From contig CM067371.1 of the NCBI GenBank assembly GCA_034401795.1, forward strand, positions 82,463,306-82,527,305: a stretch of DNA of 64,000 nt, in the 5' to 3' direction. This DNA comes from Chaetoderma sp. LZ-2023a (taxonomy: Eukaryota > Mollusca > Caudofoveata > Chaetodermatida > Chaetodermatidae). A program made the position numbers and the translations under genes. Of the stretch, positions 29,460 to 41,374 are shown piece after piece. Positions within the stretch are counted from its first letter, which is position 1; each line of letters begins with the position of its first letter. The notes under the pieces are model-generated. The model did not search any database. It saw nothing but the letters and a program-made list of their open reading frames with translations, and was not told where the DNA came from.

Positions 29460-29990
29460 CATGCGCCACACACACACAATAGGGAAGACCCTACCAGGTT
29501 TCATCTCAGGATTTTGTGTACTATGTCCAAATACACAGCTAATTTTGACATCTGTAATAGGTATCACTAGACAACATTGGACCATAGAGTGCACACAATA
29601 GGGCAGTGCCTACCAGGTTTGATCACATGATCTGGTTGGCCTGCTAACTGTACTGGAACTTAAAGATCTAAATTGGCGTTTGATTCCAGCAGTTGATTTT
29701 TTGTTGTTCTCTTCACACCTGTTTTGTTGTATGCACGAAGTATGGTAGTTTTTTTAGTCTGTTCTACTAAGTTCACTTACTGTGATAAAATATTTGAGCA
29801 AATGGTCAAAGAGAAAAATAAACCACAGCCAGATATGTGCATACCAATGTATAAGTAAACAGCTAGTTTTTACACGCATTAGATAACTATAGGCCAAAGA
29901 TCGCACAAAATAGGACAGTCCCTACCAGGTTTGATCTCACGATATGTACCAAAATTAACAGACCTAAATTGAAGTTTGTTTCCAGAAGAT
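29460..29990. repeat. Dispersed repeat unit, three copies
   Basis: cacaatagggaagaccctac (29476), cacaatagggcagtgcctac (about 29593) and cacaaaataggacagtccct (about 29904) are each followed by caggttt.atctca.gat. The copies are imperfect and unevenly spaced. Confidence 0.6.
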
Positions 29991-30179
29991 AGTTTTTCCT
30001 ACAGTGTTGGTCGCATCTGTTTTATTGTTGTATTCGTCGTGTCTGTTATAGGTTGTGGTGTGGACTTGATGAGGCAATTTGATTGGATAATCCATTGGTG
30101 GCTTTTGCCTCCATGTTGATGAAGCATTCCAAAGTTTTTTCCACTCCCCTGCTGTTGGGGTGTAAGCTCTGGTGCTATG

Positions 30180-30850
30180 AAAATTTTATCGAGGTTAGCT
30201 CCAGCTGAGTCAGGATTGATTTTCTTTCACAGCTTTGGGGGATCTGCACCCTTAGGGGTCAGTTTATTTGCCCTTTCCTTGAGATGGCACCGAGACTTTT
30301 CGAGACCGAATTTCACTGATGTCAGTGTGGAGGTGTTCGGCACAGATTTTCTTCACAGTTAGTGAATCAACGCTTCTTATTTCTGTTGTCGATGTTTCTG
30401 TGCTCTCAGGGAGATTTAAAACCATTAGGTTCTCTGAGCGTTCCTGACGATCAGTGATTTCCTGTATCAATGCCTCTGGTTCAATGTAATCGCTTGGAAG
30501 GGATTGGCTGTGTCTTTCCTTTAACTTATCTACTTTGAGGCTGATTTTGTCCGTAGATTCCAAGGTGTGGTGTTTCTTCCCTAGGGTATCCAGGTTGCTC
30601 TCCAAAATCTCTTACCTATTACTGAGAATCTGTCTGATTTATGAAATTTTTTCTCCTCTTTTGCAGTGGTTGCAAAACCAATTTATATGCTCATTTTCAT
30701 CGCTGTTAATCACGGTGTAGAAATCTTAAATGTGGTGGCAATCATTGCCACAGTCAGGGCAGATGTGGCATGTGCCTATAGGCTCGATTGGTTTTTGTTT
30801 ACCACCGACAGACCTATTTTCCGTTTGTCCTCAGACGTGGGTGCTATGTA
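30180..30850 (-). pseudogene. CR1-like LINE ORF1 with PHD-like cysteines
   Basis: The open part (30264-30605, minus) encodes a coiled-coil-like segment (DTLGKKHHTLESTDKISLKV), then IQEITDRQERSENLMVLNLP. That motif is typical of the RNA-binding ORF1 protein of CR1/L2-type LINEs. Upstream on the minus strand, in broken frame, are HICPDCGNDCHH and NWFCNHCKRGE, a Cys/His pattern ending in WFC..C as in PHD fingers. ORF1 proteins of this group are known to carry PHD-type domains. Stops separate the parts. Confidence 0.65.
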
Positions 30851-30919
30851 GGGATTGCTTTTTACACAGGCATGACATAGCCAGAGGTCTCCTTTTTTGG
30901 AGGCTGTGCGTGCGTGCAT

Positions 30920-31135
30920 GCGTTAATTGTCGATTGCCTTAATTAAATGTATACTTGTAAATATTATATTATTATCTTCATCTAACTATCACTGAATTAT
31001 ATGTTTGCTACATGTTAAATGTAAGGGATCCACGGCTGTATAGGCTCAGCCTTTAGTGGACTGATTGTTGTGTAAATGTAAAATCTATATGTACTATAAT
31101 GAAAATAAATGATTTTGAATCTAATCTAATCTGCC
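30920..31135 (+). mobile_element. LINE 3' tail (5'-truncated), probable
   Basis: Ends ataatgaaaataaatgattt then tgaatctaatctaatctg, a short tandem tail of the type seen at CR1/L2 3' ends. No coding part remains. Confidence 0.4.
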
Positions 31136-31530
31136 GCGCCTGCGATATTATGCACAATAATCAATCATATGATCACTTTGAGAAATTACCGAAAAATTAC
31201 CTATTTTTTGTGGAAATGGAAGTTTGCATAGGTTTCAGTCTATTTATTGACGCACGAAAAGTTTTTCGAAAAATCACGTGATGGCGTACTTGTTCGTGAG
31301 ATCTTGTCATCTCTTCAGGTGAATTTACATCTTATACATAACTGTAACAGCTTTGCTGGAGTTAGCAAGCGAGAAATTTAATGGTATACTATATCCTTTA
31401 TTTACGTTTTAACTTTGAACAACTACTTTTGGTAATAATGTAATCAAAGTTACCGGTTTTCGTCGTATTATTAGCTCATCTGGTCAGAAGTGGCTTTGTA
31501 CGACTCAGCAGTTAGCGTCGCGTTTCACAT
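31136..31530. other. No recognisable feature
   Basis: No gene or repeat seen between the LINE tail and the next hAT fragment. Confidence 0.4.
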
Positions 31531-31640
31531 AGAGCTGAGCGATTTCCCGATAATATCGAGGATATCGTGATATTATTGTTATCGACTGATTTCTGAATAT
31601 CGTCAGTTGTTATCCCAACGCTTTTCGAAGAAAAGATTGT
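31531..31640. mobile_element. hAT end fragment
   Basis: agctgagcgatttcccgata / atatcgaggatatcgtgata resembles the right ends of the hAT elements at 8640-8694 and 37330-37387. Confidence 0.45.
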
Positions 31641-31663
31641 GATTATGTGATGCGACCCATGTG

Positions 31664-32744
31664 TAGGGCTGCGCGGTTTGGCTTACAGCCATATCGGTTT
31701 CGATATGACTTTTCATATCAGTTTTAACCGAATATCGGTTTTATGGACATGAAACAAAAAATTTAAATGATAAAAAATAGCACGAAAACAGAACGTATTT
31801 TCACGCCCTGATACAGTCGTAACGTTTTACGCCTTTAAACCTTAATATACCTTATCCATCATCGCGGGAGTGAAATTATTAATTAGACCGCCTAAATATT
31901 AAGCACAGTTAAATAAACATCGTTTATGTTGTCAAAATTAATCATAAATCAGTAAAACAGGTTGCGAAAAGACGTAGCCTAATCACGCCAGTGTAATTAA
32001 ATATTATGTAATTATCTCCCTTTCTTCTTTCATTTCCAATTCGGCCCGAGGACGAAATCATGCCTTGAAGAAAATATTAGCTGTAATATTGCGAACGCGA
32101 ATTTCATAAGTTAAGGTGATATTGTGTATAGAAGATAACGTTTTAAAAACGGTTTGAGTAATAATTTTATTTAAAATTATATCCTAATCAGCAAAATGTA
32201 TATTATACATTATATTATTGGCATTATATTTATTGGCGAGATTTTTATGCATTCGGGCGACTTAGTTTTGGGACGACTTTGCATTATGTTAATTAGCCGG
32301 TGACGTAAATAAAATGGATGCCGTTGTTTAGAAATGTTTTCCCCAATACAAATTTCAATGACAAATTCCCGCGTTAGTATTGTGTTTTATATTGCAAATT
32401 TATCTGAGACTATCAGAGAAAAGACGAGTGGATATTTATTAAATTAATTCGCTGCTTGATTTCTCTCGGCGTACAGCGCGTTACATGGAGTTACACAATA
32501 TGCGCAATTGGGGCCACGTTCAATTATTAGTTGCCCCGAACGTAGCTTAATGGAAAGTCTGGCCATTATTATTCATTACGCTTTTCATGCTCGTTAGTAT
32601 CTTTTATTTTTAACAATCCTGATACGAAAAACCGAAAATATGTTCATATTCGGTTTTTCGATATTTATTTTTTATAATCGGTTATGAAACCGTGAGTGCG
32701 GGATATCGGTTTTAAATATGGTATCGGTATATCGCGCAGCCCTA
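31664..32744. mobile_element. Non-autonomous hAT element, 1,081 bp
   Basis: Terminal inverted repeats TAGGGCTGCGCG at 31664 and its complement ending at 32744 are flanked by a perfect 8-bp duplication, cccatgtg (31656-31663 and 32745-32752). Sub-terminal repeats of ATCGGTTTCGATAT type occur at both ends. No transposase frame is seen. TAGGG ends with an 8-bp duplication are diagnostic for hAT. Confidence 0.93.
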
Positions 32745-32767
32745 CCCATGTGTATGTCTGTGCACTT

Positions 32768-33690
32768 ATCGATTGTAACGCATCTCCATCTAGAAACTTG
32801 AAATCTTGGTTATGATTATACCTATGGGCAAGGATGTGCATGACACTTGGAATTTTTTTCTGACCCCAGGGGTACAGCCCTGGGGGTGGGAAATGTGGGG
32901 TAAAAATTTTTTCCAAAGTTTGTTATGTCGCATATCATTTTCAAGTCAATGATGAGTAGACTATAGTACAAGGAATTATTTTGATCTTGGGTCAAACTGA
33001 GGGTAGGGGGCGGGGTCAAAAGTGGACACCAATCGATTGTAACGCAACTCCTCCTAGACCATTTCACATTATCATAGAAACTTGAGCCTTTGGGTATGAT
33101 TACACATTTGGTCAGTGATGTGCATGGCACTTTGGAAATTTTGTTATGACCCGTCAGGGGTGGGGTGGGGGTTGGGTGGGTGGTGGTGTCCGTGGGTAAA
33201 AAATAAAATTTATCCAAAGGTGGTCATGTCACATATCATTTTGATACCCATGAGTAGTAGACTACAGTACAAGGAATTATTTTGATCTTGGGTCAAACTC
33301 GGTGTAGGGGCGGGGTCAAAAGGTCAAAATTGGGCACCAATCCATTTGTAATGTAACTCTTCGCACACCATTTCAGATAGAAATTTGAAACTGGGGATAA
33401 TTACACCTATGGGCAAGGATGTGCATGACACATTGGAATTTTGATATCACGCTGGGGGTGGGGCAGGGGGCAGTGGTGGAGGGAATGATGGGCAAATAAT
33501 AAATTTTATATCATTATGAAACTTGTAGTCAGTAGACTACAGTACAACAAATTATTTTGTTCTTGAGTCAATCTGAGGGCAGTGTCCAGGGGTCAAACGG
33601 GTAAATTGGGCATTAGCCAATTGTAGTGGAACTACGTGCACACCATCTTGGATAGTAACTTGAAATGGGGATCATTGCACCTATGCAGTA
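32768..33690. repeat. Satellite-like array, about 265-307-bp units
   Basis: cgattgtaacgcatctcc at 32768 recurs at 33033, with diverged forms at about 33340 and 33617. Each unit then has aaacttga, atgtgcatgacac, a GGGGTGGG-rich stretch and agtagactacagtacaagga. About 3.3 units. Confidence 0.88.
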
Positions 33691-35345
33691 ATGCAATTTT
33701 CCAAATGCAGCCCTCAAAATTTGGCTCGAACGATCGTTTCATTCGCGTGTCGGTTACGTGAAGTAAAATTACTGTGAACGAGAAATTGGTCGCGTAAGTG
33801 ACAAAGCCCAGAATGGTAGTTATCTCTGATCGTGGAAAACAGAACAGTTTCAACAACTTTTTGATATGAAGCATGCTGTTTACAACGGAATTTAGCATTT
33901 TCAAACATCTAAAAGATCGATAACATCTGTCTGTCAAATTCTATAAATAAGCGACAGCGTGCATGTGTCAGAGACAAACTTCCGTTGTATTTCCGCTAGC
34001 ATTACTACATAGGCCCGGAACTAGTCTCGCTACATGTTATGCATCAACAACGGACTGTTCAATTATAAACCGTTGCATGCAAGTACGTGCAACCGTCGGC
34101 TGGCATGTTCCCGATGTATTATTTTATACACGCGATTAGATCCCAATATAGCATAGGAAGACATGCATTGTTGAGTGAGTCTCACAGTATACTCTCCTTG
34201 AGTTTCAGTTGGCTTGTAGAGACAGCTGTTTAAGAATTTATCTGTTAAATTAAACTGTTACATTCATAGATCCTAGCTACTGTGTCAGTGTGTATTTGTC
34301 CAAGACAGACAATAATTCAGGCCTCGAAATTCGACAGGATTCTCGTAATTTTCCCGTAAATAAACGCTTCCAAAAATGTAAACATTCCATTCTTACAGAA
34401 CGCCACGATCCCGGTTACTAATTTCAACAATAAAAATTATGTAACGAATCAGCCTAGAGGGGGGTCTGCTAATACACCGGTAATGAGAAATGTCACACGT
34501 GACTGCACAGTCGTAGTTAATAACAAGCGATAATGCGCACTCGTAGTTTCTGATTGGCTCGCGGGATATCCGATTTCAATAGGCATGAATGAAAATTACT
34601 GTCGTAGTACAATTTTGATCAGGTGCCTTGTTGTCATTCATAACGAATTAATCACATGATTTATTTCAACCAATCTCTGTGCGACTCTCACGATTAATAT
34701 TGATGGCTAATGGCGAATGAAAAATCTAGTCACGGTGCCGCTTTTAAACGCTGTAAAGCAATATGATAGCGCCCACTTTGACGGGTTTCATGACTCAATA
34801 TATTATTATTGGAAGGTTCTGACAGTAATACCACCCAATATTTAAGTGGTTCATTGCTTTGGAGCGACCGAGAAAACAGGACTATATGTCAGGAAAACCG
34901 GTGTGTAGTAACTCTTATTTTCAAGTAAATCGCATTTGCACTAAATTGTCAGTTTAAAGCGTACAAGTTAAGAAGGATCAAGCTATGTACTAAATGCCTT
35001 AGAGCTGGTTATGCTTTTTATTGTGGCGGACTTGCGGGTTATTGTTTATTAGAAATGTACACTGCTTGTACAAGTACAAATACTTGGTAACAGTTACAAA
35101 AAAATCTACCCGTCGCTGGTACAATTTTATAAACATTTCAACCCCTGTTGTTTTTGGGGCAATTAAGACGGTAGTTCTTTGATACCGGTGGAATTACTTA
35201 CAGATTAAAGCATATTCTTTTAAATATTTTGAAAATAATATGACTGGAAGGCATTGCTTTCAAGGTGGGTGGTGGGTGGGCTGGTGAGGGTTGCTCAACT
35301 ATTGTTGCAAGCTGGAAAGATGTTACCAATGAGTGTTGTCATACA
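33691..35345. other. No recognisable gene; more CpG-containing than surroundings
   Basis: I see no convincing exon, repeat unit or transposon end. CG dinucleotides are commoner around 34000-34800 than elsewhere, so a promoter or an old host sequence is possible. Confidence 0.35.
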
Positions 35346-35351
35346 AATACT

Positions 35352-35510
35352 GATATTTTGGCAGAGAAAATGTACATTTGCAGACCAAAGGAGTATTGTT
35401 TTTGGAGACTTAACACTGAATGACTGGCTCGGTTATCGAGCTTGTAATTTCAGGGGTAAATTTTCCAAAATAGTCTTCTTGGTCCGGAAACGGAACGAAT
35501 GAATGGACAT
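35352..35510. mobile_element. MITE-A copy (diverged)
   Basis: gagaaaatgtacatttgcag, then gaatgactggctcggttatc and gtcttcttggtccgg. It lies just upstream of hAT copy 2. Confidence 0.6.
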
Positions 35511-35865
35511 AAAACAAAAACTCAATCTGCTTTTTGACAAATTTACTTGAGAAATATTACAGTACTTATTAGGGTTGGGGGATTTTGCCTAGCCATGACG
35601 ATGTCAATATCTCATTAAAATATCGCGATATGACGATATATCGTCTATGGGATGGGGTGGGGATTAGAGTGTGACATATGGCATGAATGTATTTCAAATT
35701 AGTGGTGTCTACAAATTATTTTCATTATGAATCATTGCTTTCAAAACGTAATAACTAGATATTCCAATCTAGTTAATAGTAATACCCGGCGCATGAAATT
35801 TCTGTTTCACTCATCAAGATATAGTTTTAAGCATTGAACATAATGCAAATGTAAGCGGGAGTGAA

Positions 35866-36410
35866 CAGTTATTTTTTAAAAATTTACCACTGGAATGACT
35901 GGCTCAATCTTGATAACAGAGCCAGTCATTCCAGTCGTAAATTTTCACCAAAAACTCTCTTGCCCTGAAAATAGATATTCAACTATGATGTACGCTTTTA
36001 ACCCTTATAAACATATGGCTAACCAAAACAGCTCACGGGAATGATCTTGAGGAATGCCCACTTCCAGGCTGAGAGATTTATTTGAAAATTTACCACTGGA
36101 ATGACTAGTTTTGGCTTGATAACCGAGTCAGTCATTTCAGTGTAAAATGATCAAAAAAATCTCTTGGCCTGAAAATAGATATTCAACTATGATGCAGCCT
36201 ACGCTTTAACACTTTTAAGATACGGCTAACCAAAACAGTTTGTGGGAATGATCTTGAGGAATGCCCACTTCCAGGCTGAGAGACTTATTTGAAAATTTAC
36301 CACTGAAATGACTGACTCTGGCTTGATAACAGAGCCAGTCATTTCAGTGGTAAATTTACAAAAAGAATTCTTGGTCTGCAAGTAGATATTCAAAAAGCAA
36401 ATATTTTAAT
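35866..36410. repeat. Three tandem MITE-A units inside hAT copy 2
   Basis: Three hairpin cores follow head to tail. Units 2 and 3 share ggaatgcccacttccaggct at 36051 and 36258, a 207-bp period. All contain accactg.aatgact and the complementary arm. Confidence 0.85.
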
Positions 36411-36489
36411 AGCTACTATTAATTTTCTGTCTACATGTAAGTACACAATGGTATTTCAAAGTTTTGCCTACAAGTTACACGCAAGAAAT

Positions 36490-36750
36490 GTCACCATATT
36501 CACACGTTCTGGTTTTAACAAGTTTGGTAATGGTGTAACGATGGCGCCGGATCTGCTAAAAAGTCTTCGCTAGCATTGCCAACGTCGGGAACTGCGACTG
36601 GTGATTTTTCCACCAACACAAAGGGTCAATTGTAATATCCATGCTAGTGGTGCTAGAGTAGCTATCGATCTCATTCTTAATGCTAATAATGGCAGATTCT
36701 GGCTTTAATAAACTGTCTTTCTTAGCAAATAGCGATGTCAATGTAAGGCG
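36490..36750 (-). pseudogene. hAT transposase C-terminal dimerisation region, degraded
   Basis: On the minus strand: LTSLFAKKDSLLKPESAIIS, then EIDSYSSTTSMDITIDPLCW and WKNHQSQFPTLAMLAKTF. E..Y......DPL.WWK.....FP.L..LA is the signature of the hAT transposase dimerisation domain. After a stop the frame continues as LKPERVNMVTFL, like the family's C-terminal LSPE.V..L.FL. The N-terminal and catalytic parts are not found. It confirms the hAT assignment of the enclosing element. Confidence 0.8.
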
Positions 36751-36898
36751 TAAATTTATCACTGGAATGACTGGCTCGGTTATCACGCCATTCATTCTAG
36801 TGATAAATTAAAAAAAATACTATTCTCTTGGTCTACAAATGAACATTTTCCCAAGACAAACACAGAAGCCGTTATTGGCTGATATTAGTGTTAAAGGG
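36747..36898. mobile_element. MITE-A copy in hAT copy 2
   Basis: Hairpin core tggaatgactggctcggtta / cattctagtgataaatt. The right end ttagtgttaaaggg is followed by TTAA at 36899-36902. The left outer arm is missing. Confidence 0.7.
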
Positions 36899-37397
36899 TT
36901 AAACGAGACGATCGATATAGATTGACACGTAATAATGACGTCATCAGAATGGAATGCGGCAAGCGCAAACGGATTTCCCAGTAACTAGTACTCAAAACGA
37001 GGCTGTCTTAGAGAAGAAAAGAATGACGTCGTATATTTCCGTAATGATGCAAGGTGAACAACAAAACAATTCCTTTGAGGTTTATAGCATTTTATTAAGA
37101 CAAACACACCATGGATTAATTAAACAGGCATTATTTTGGAGATAAATTTGATTATATCCGATTATTACTACAACAATAAAGAATGGATTATTATTGGAGG
37201 AGTATTACCGAGCAGACCACAGGTAAGTAGTATATATTGAATTTCTTTCAAAATCAAAATGAGAAAAATTAAAATATCGTCATAACGATATACACGATAT
37301 ACACGATATTTACAATTTTTTTAAATTATGTCGATATTCGATATATCGCAATTTTTTTCGATAATATCGAAATACCGCCCAACCATAGTACTTATAT

Positions 37398-37740
37398 CAC
37401 AATGGATGAATCCACTTTTAGTAACTCCCCACCCATCTCTAGCTAAGCTATGCTCCAAGCTTTGTCCCAGAATCTCAATTTCATGGTAACTATACAGCTA
37501 ACTTGGAGAATACTTTGAAACAAACTTCCCCTCAAAACAATCAACAGAATATTTATTAAATTGCAAAGACATACGATTAATACTTACTGACAGACTACTC
37601 TAAGAGTTAGTATTGTCTGTCAATTATAATAGTGACTGGTGACATCAACCTATATGTGATGTAATTGATTATGAGGTCAATAGTTGAGTAACTAAACATA
37701 TTTTATCTGTAAATTAGGTAATTGGTGGATAAGTCCATGC
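37398..37740 (+). mobile_element. MITE-B copy (diverged)
   Basis: Begins tggatgaatccacttttagt and shares cccatctctagctaagct, gaatactttgaaac, caaagacatacgatt and ggataagtcca. The core hairpin is mostly lost. Confidence 0.65.
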
Positions 37741-37847
37741 TGTAATCAATATGCTAATGATAATTCAGCAACATGCACTTTAAATTCATTATTAACTTAA
37801 TATACAGCTGAAATATGTTCAGATAAAGCAGGTTTGGATAAAAAAAA

Positions 37848-37922
37848 TGGCGTAACCAATTTGCGCAACCAATTGGTTACGCAAACTGATTTTGCGCAAC
37901 CGAACAATTGGTTATGCAGACC
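37848..37922. repeat. Short palindrome cluster GCGTAACCAATT
   Basis: gcgtaaccaatt and aattggttacgc form an exact 12-bp inverted repeat around tgcgcaacc. Further gcgcaacc and aattggttatgc copies follow. Confidence 0.8.
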
Positions 37923-38559
37923 TGAAAACACGGGAACCAAAAATGGGTCTCGCAAATATTTGAAATTTTGAGGACTGAAATGTGGTCATGACTTATGTCA
38001 TTCTGAATCCCATGATTAATGATTAGTAGACTTCATTACAAGGAATTTATTGTGTTTCGGGTCGAAGTCAGGGTAAAGCTCGAAATGGTGAATGTGCATG
38101 GATTTGCGATGGCATGCCATCGACTGCGCATTCTAGTCTAAGTTGTATTTATGAAAATTAATCAATATAAACCAGATCTGATCTGTCGTATTTATTTCAA
38201 TACAGTACTACGGTATCCGGAGTCAATTCAAACAGTTTATAATCATTTTCTTACTCTTACTCTATAATGCTGTATCTAAAATCGAAATACCATAGCACAC
38301 ATTTTATCACAACAATGAAACTTGCCATGCAAGGGGATTGCTGGAGTTTGTCCATGATCCGGATAAAAGAACCCAGATCTGGATCGGATCAATTTCTGGA
38401 TCTATGGATATCTTGGAACCTACTGGCCTGATTTGTTCAAATTTGAACATAAGAAATGGCATGACCATACCGCAGGATTCCACAATATTCGGCATTATAC
38501 AAATAAAAATCTGGAGTATTCCAAAATCTTTATCTCAACTTTTTGAAGTAAAACGAGCT

Positions 38560-39110
38560 ATATTTATTGTGATACCCTGCACGTCGTCTGGTGGCGGCGA
38601 CAACGGCATCCAATTTGTGTTTAGCTCAACTTTTCTGTTTATATCTCATGTTAGGTTAATCATACTGGACCCAAATTTGGACACATGCCTCCTTATAATG
38701 ACACGCCATCACATAATGATTCTGTGGTCAAAAGGTCAAATGTCACTGACCTTGGTAAAAAGTCTTTTTTTTACTTTAAAATTTTCTGTATACGGCGTAT
38801 AGCTCAACATTTGTGTTTATATCTCATGTTTGGTTAATCCTACTGGACCTGAACTTGGACACATGCCTCTTTACAATGATATGGCATGACACAATGATGT
38901 TGGGGTCAAATGGTCAAGGTCACTGTGACCTTGGTAAATACCTCTTTTTTCAACTTTAACATTTTCCGTTTAGCTCAACTTTTCTGATGATATCTCATAT
39001 TTCGTTAACCGAAGCTTGGACACATGCCTCCTTATAATGACATGGCATCACCCAATGATGTTAGGGTCAAAGGTCATGGTCACTGATACGCATGTCGACT
39101 GTCTGTCATT
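38560..39110. repeat. Satellite-like array (TATATCTCATGTT..GTTAATC units)
   Basis: Three units each contain gctcaacttttctg..tatatctcat, gttaat, ttggacacatgcctccttat and gtcaaaggtca.ggtcactg. The period is roughly 180-190 bp. A 154-codon frame across its start (38338-38802) has no domain and is best explained by the array. Confidence 0.85.
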
Positions 39111-39124
39111 CATCGTCCCGCCGT

Positions 39125-40467
39125 CAACTTTTGTTTAAAAATGCTACTCCTCATTAACCGCTTGTCAGACTTCAACCTAATTTGGCTGGTAGGACCCTAT
39201 GGGGGTGGGCTTCAGAATAGATATAGGGTATAGTATTATCAGACTGTGGTATCTTTTAAACCGTGGTATCTATGTTTAAGCATGTCATATTGGAAAAGTA
39301 CTTGTTGGATTAAAAAACTTTTAGTGCATAAGGAACATATATTCATTCTTTACCTCCACGCAAAATCTTTTAATAATATGTCAAATGGTTATACCACAAC
39401 TTGTAAATCTGTTTTCGGATCATGTGATTTAAGCTTCAAAATGGCTGCCATCCTTAATTTTTTGCAAGCGTATCTTCAAATCCATATTTAAACAGAGAAA
39501 ACTAAGCGGAAAGCAATGAAAAGTAAACTGTCTCGGTTAAGAAAATTTATTTTACCATTGCTTTTATTTATAGCGAGACTGCTGTACAGAAATTTTTATT
39601 GATTAATGTCCTGTTACCACGGACAGTGACTGTCCACGGTTTGATAAACCCCTCCTCAACATGAAAGTAGACAAATTTGATCAATTTAAATTGGTATTGT
39701 AGGATACTCATTGGGACTTTCACAATATGAATTATATGTATAAGAAGAACACTTTTAAAGCTATCTGACACTGCCAATTGCTTATAGTGTTGTAGAGTAT
39801 TTCCTTTAAAAAATTTCCGTTAAATCACAAATTTTCATTAGCTACCACAGTTTGATAGTACCCCATCCTACAGAATTTAGATTGGTCAATTCTTAGATTT
39901 TACGACAAATTTACCAGAAATTGTCAAAACCACTTGGTAGATTTCAACTTGTCTTGGCTGGAAGGATGCTATGTGGCTAGGCTTCAGAGTTCAGAAGCTA
40001 CAGGTATATGTACAGAATTAAAATTGATCACATTTTTGGTGAAAATCTTAGATATTATGAAAAATTTATTGGAAATTGTTAAAGCGCTAATCCTCATTAA
40101 CCGCTTGACAGATTTCAACTTACTTTGGCTGGAAGGATCCTATGGGGATAGGTTTCAGAACAATTATACAAAATTCTGATTGAACACTTTATGAAAAACT
40201 TACTGGAAATTGTCAGAACGCTACTTCAGATCTTGTGTACAGAATTTTGATTGTCAATTTTATTGGTGAAAACTTGAGATATTATGAAAAACTTACTGGA
40301 AATTGTCAAAGCGCTACTCCGCTTTAACCGCTTGGCAAATTTCAACTTACTTTGGCTGGAAGGATTCTATTTGGCTAGGCTTCAGAACTGGTCTACACAA
40401 TTATGATTGTTAAATTTTTGGGAGTGAAAATCTTAGATTTTATGAAAAATTTACCAGAAATTGCCAA
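39125..40467. repeat. Satellite-like array (AACCGCTTG..TTGGCTGGAAGGA units)
   Basis: A unit with gctactcctcattaaccgct, tttcaacttactttggctgg, aaggat.ctatg.ggctagg and tgaaaatcttagatattatg occurs at 39130, 39895, 40085 and 40320 in diverged form. Non-repeat sequence lies at 39240-39850. The DIRS fragment begins inside the last unit. Confidence 0.85.
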
Positions 40468-41374
40468 AATTGTTTTAGTGGTGACAGTGTTTCTCAGGAA
40501 AGAGAACATGGCACTTCACACGTACATAGACGACTGGCTTATCAAGGCGGACACACCAGCCAGGTTAGAGATTGATACTTTTCTGACTCTGAAATTGCTT
40601 TCAGAGCTACATGTAGGATGGATAGTCAACAAGGAGAAATCTAAGTTGACCCCAACTCAATATTTCGTCTATTTGGGGATGCAATTTGATCTAGAGAAAG
40701 GCATGGATTACCCATCGGAGTCCAGACTGGATTCTTTGGAAGCCATTCTCAAAAGCATTCGAGTGGGAAATCACATTCAGGCGAGGAGTTTTCTTCAGAT
40801 GAGGGTCTCCATGGAGCAGGTTCTCCTGTATTCTGCTCTAATGAGAAGACCTATCCAGTTGTATCAGATGTCTCTCTGGAAACAGAAGACAGACCTTCTA
40901 TCCAGGCTGATAACTGTTTTGGGGCCATGCATGTCACATCTTGCGTGGTGGAAGGAGTGTCAGAATTTCCTAGTAGGAGATTCGCTTCACCAACCCCACC
41001 CCCAGCTGTCCATTTACACGGATGCATCGCTGGAGGGGTGGGCCCCTGCCTGGGGAACACCAGGTCTCGGGCACATGGACTCTTCAAGAGAGTCAACTGC
41101 ATATCAATCTGTCAGAGATGATGGCAGTAGAACTGGCACTGGAAAGATTTCTTCCAGAAGTCAGGGTCATGGTGATATTGATGCGGTGGGACAATTCGAC
41201 AGTTGTATCAAACATAAATCGCCAAGACGGTACTAAGTCTCCAACACTGCGTGAAAGTGTTGAACTTGATTCAATGATGCAGGAATTACTCGGCTGTTTT
41301 GAAAGCAGCTCACATTCCTGGCCATTTGAACATTCTGGCGGATGCTTTTTCTCGCAGACACAGAATACTGCCAA
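40468..41374 (+). pseudogene. DIRS RT C-terminus and RNase H (copy 1), frameshifted
   Basis: The RT palm motif is present (HTYIDDWLIKADTP, with the YxDD catalytic pair), then LTPTQYFVYLGMQFDLEKG. RNase H starts LSIYTDASLEGW, with its first catalytic Asp. The frame shifts near 41040 to the frame reading GTWTLQESQLHINLSEMMAV and NSTVVSNINRQDGTKSP, and again near 41290. RT copies RNA and RNase H removes the template strand in the live element. The N-terminal half of RT is absent. Confidence 0.88.

Larger units (their letters stand above)
35571..37387. mobile_element. hAT element (copy 2), 1,817 bp
   Basis: Ends TAGGGTTGGGG (35571) and cgcccaaccata (37387) with a perfect 8-bp duplication gtacttat (35563-35570 and 37388-37395). 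The interior holds a degraded transposase C-terminus on the minus strand, three tandem MITE-A units and a fourth MITE-A. It is the sibling of the copy at 5339-8694 and preserves the site into which Tc1 jumped there. Confidence 0.93.

Noticed and set aside
35866..36410. Tandem hairpin units as a CRISPR-like array
   Set aside because: Units are whole MITE-A elements with a 207-bp period, without short repeats and unique spacers, in a eukaryotic genome.
38338..38802. 154-codon + strand frame
   Set aside because: It overlaps the start of a satellite array and repeats with it. There is no domain or start context.
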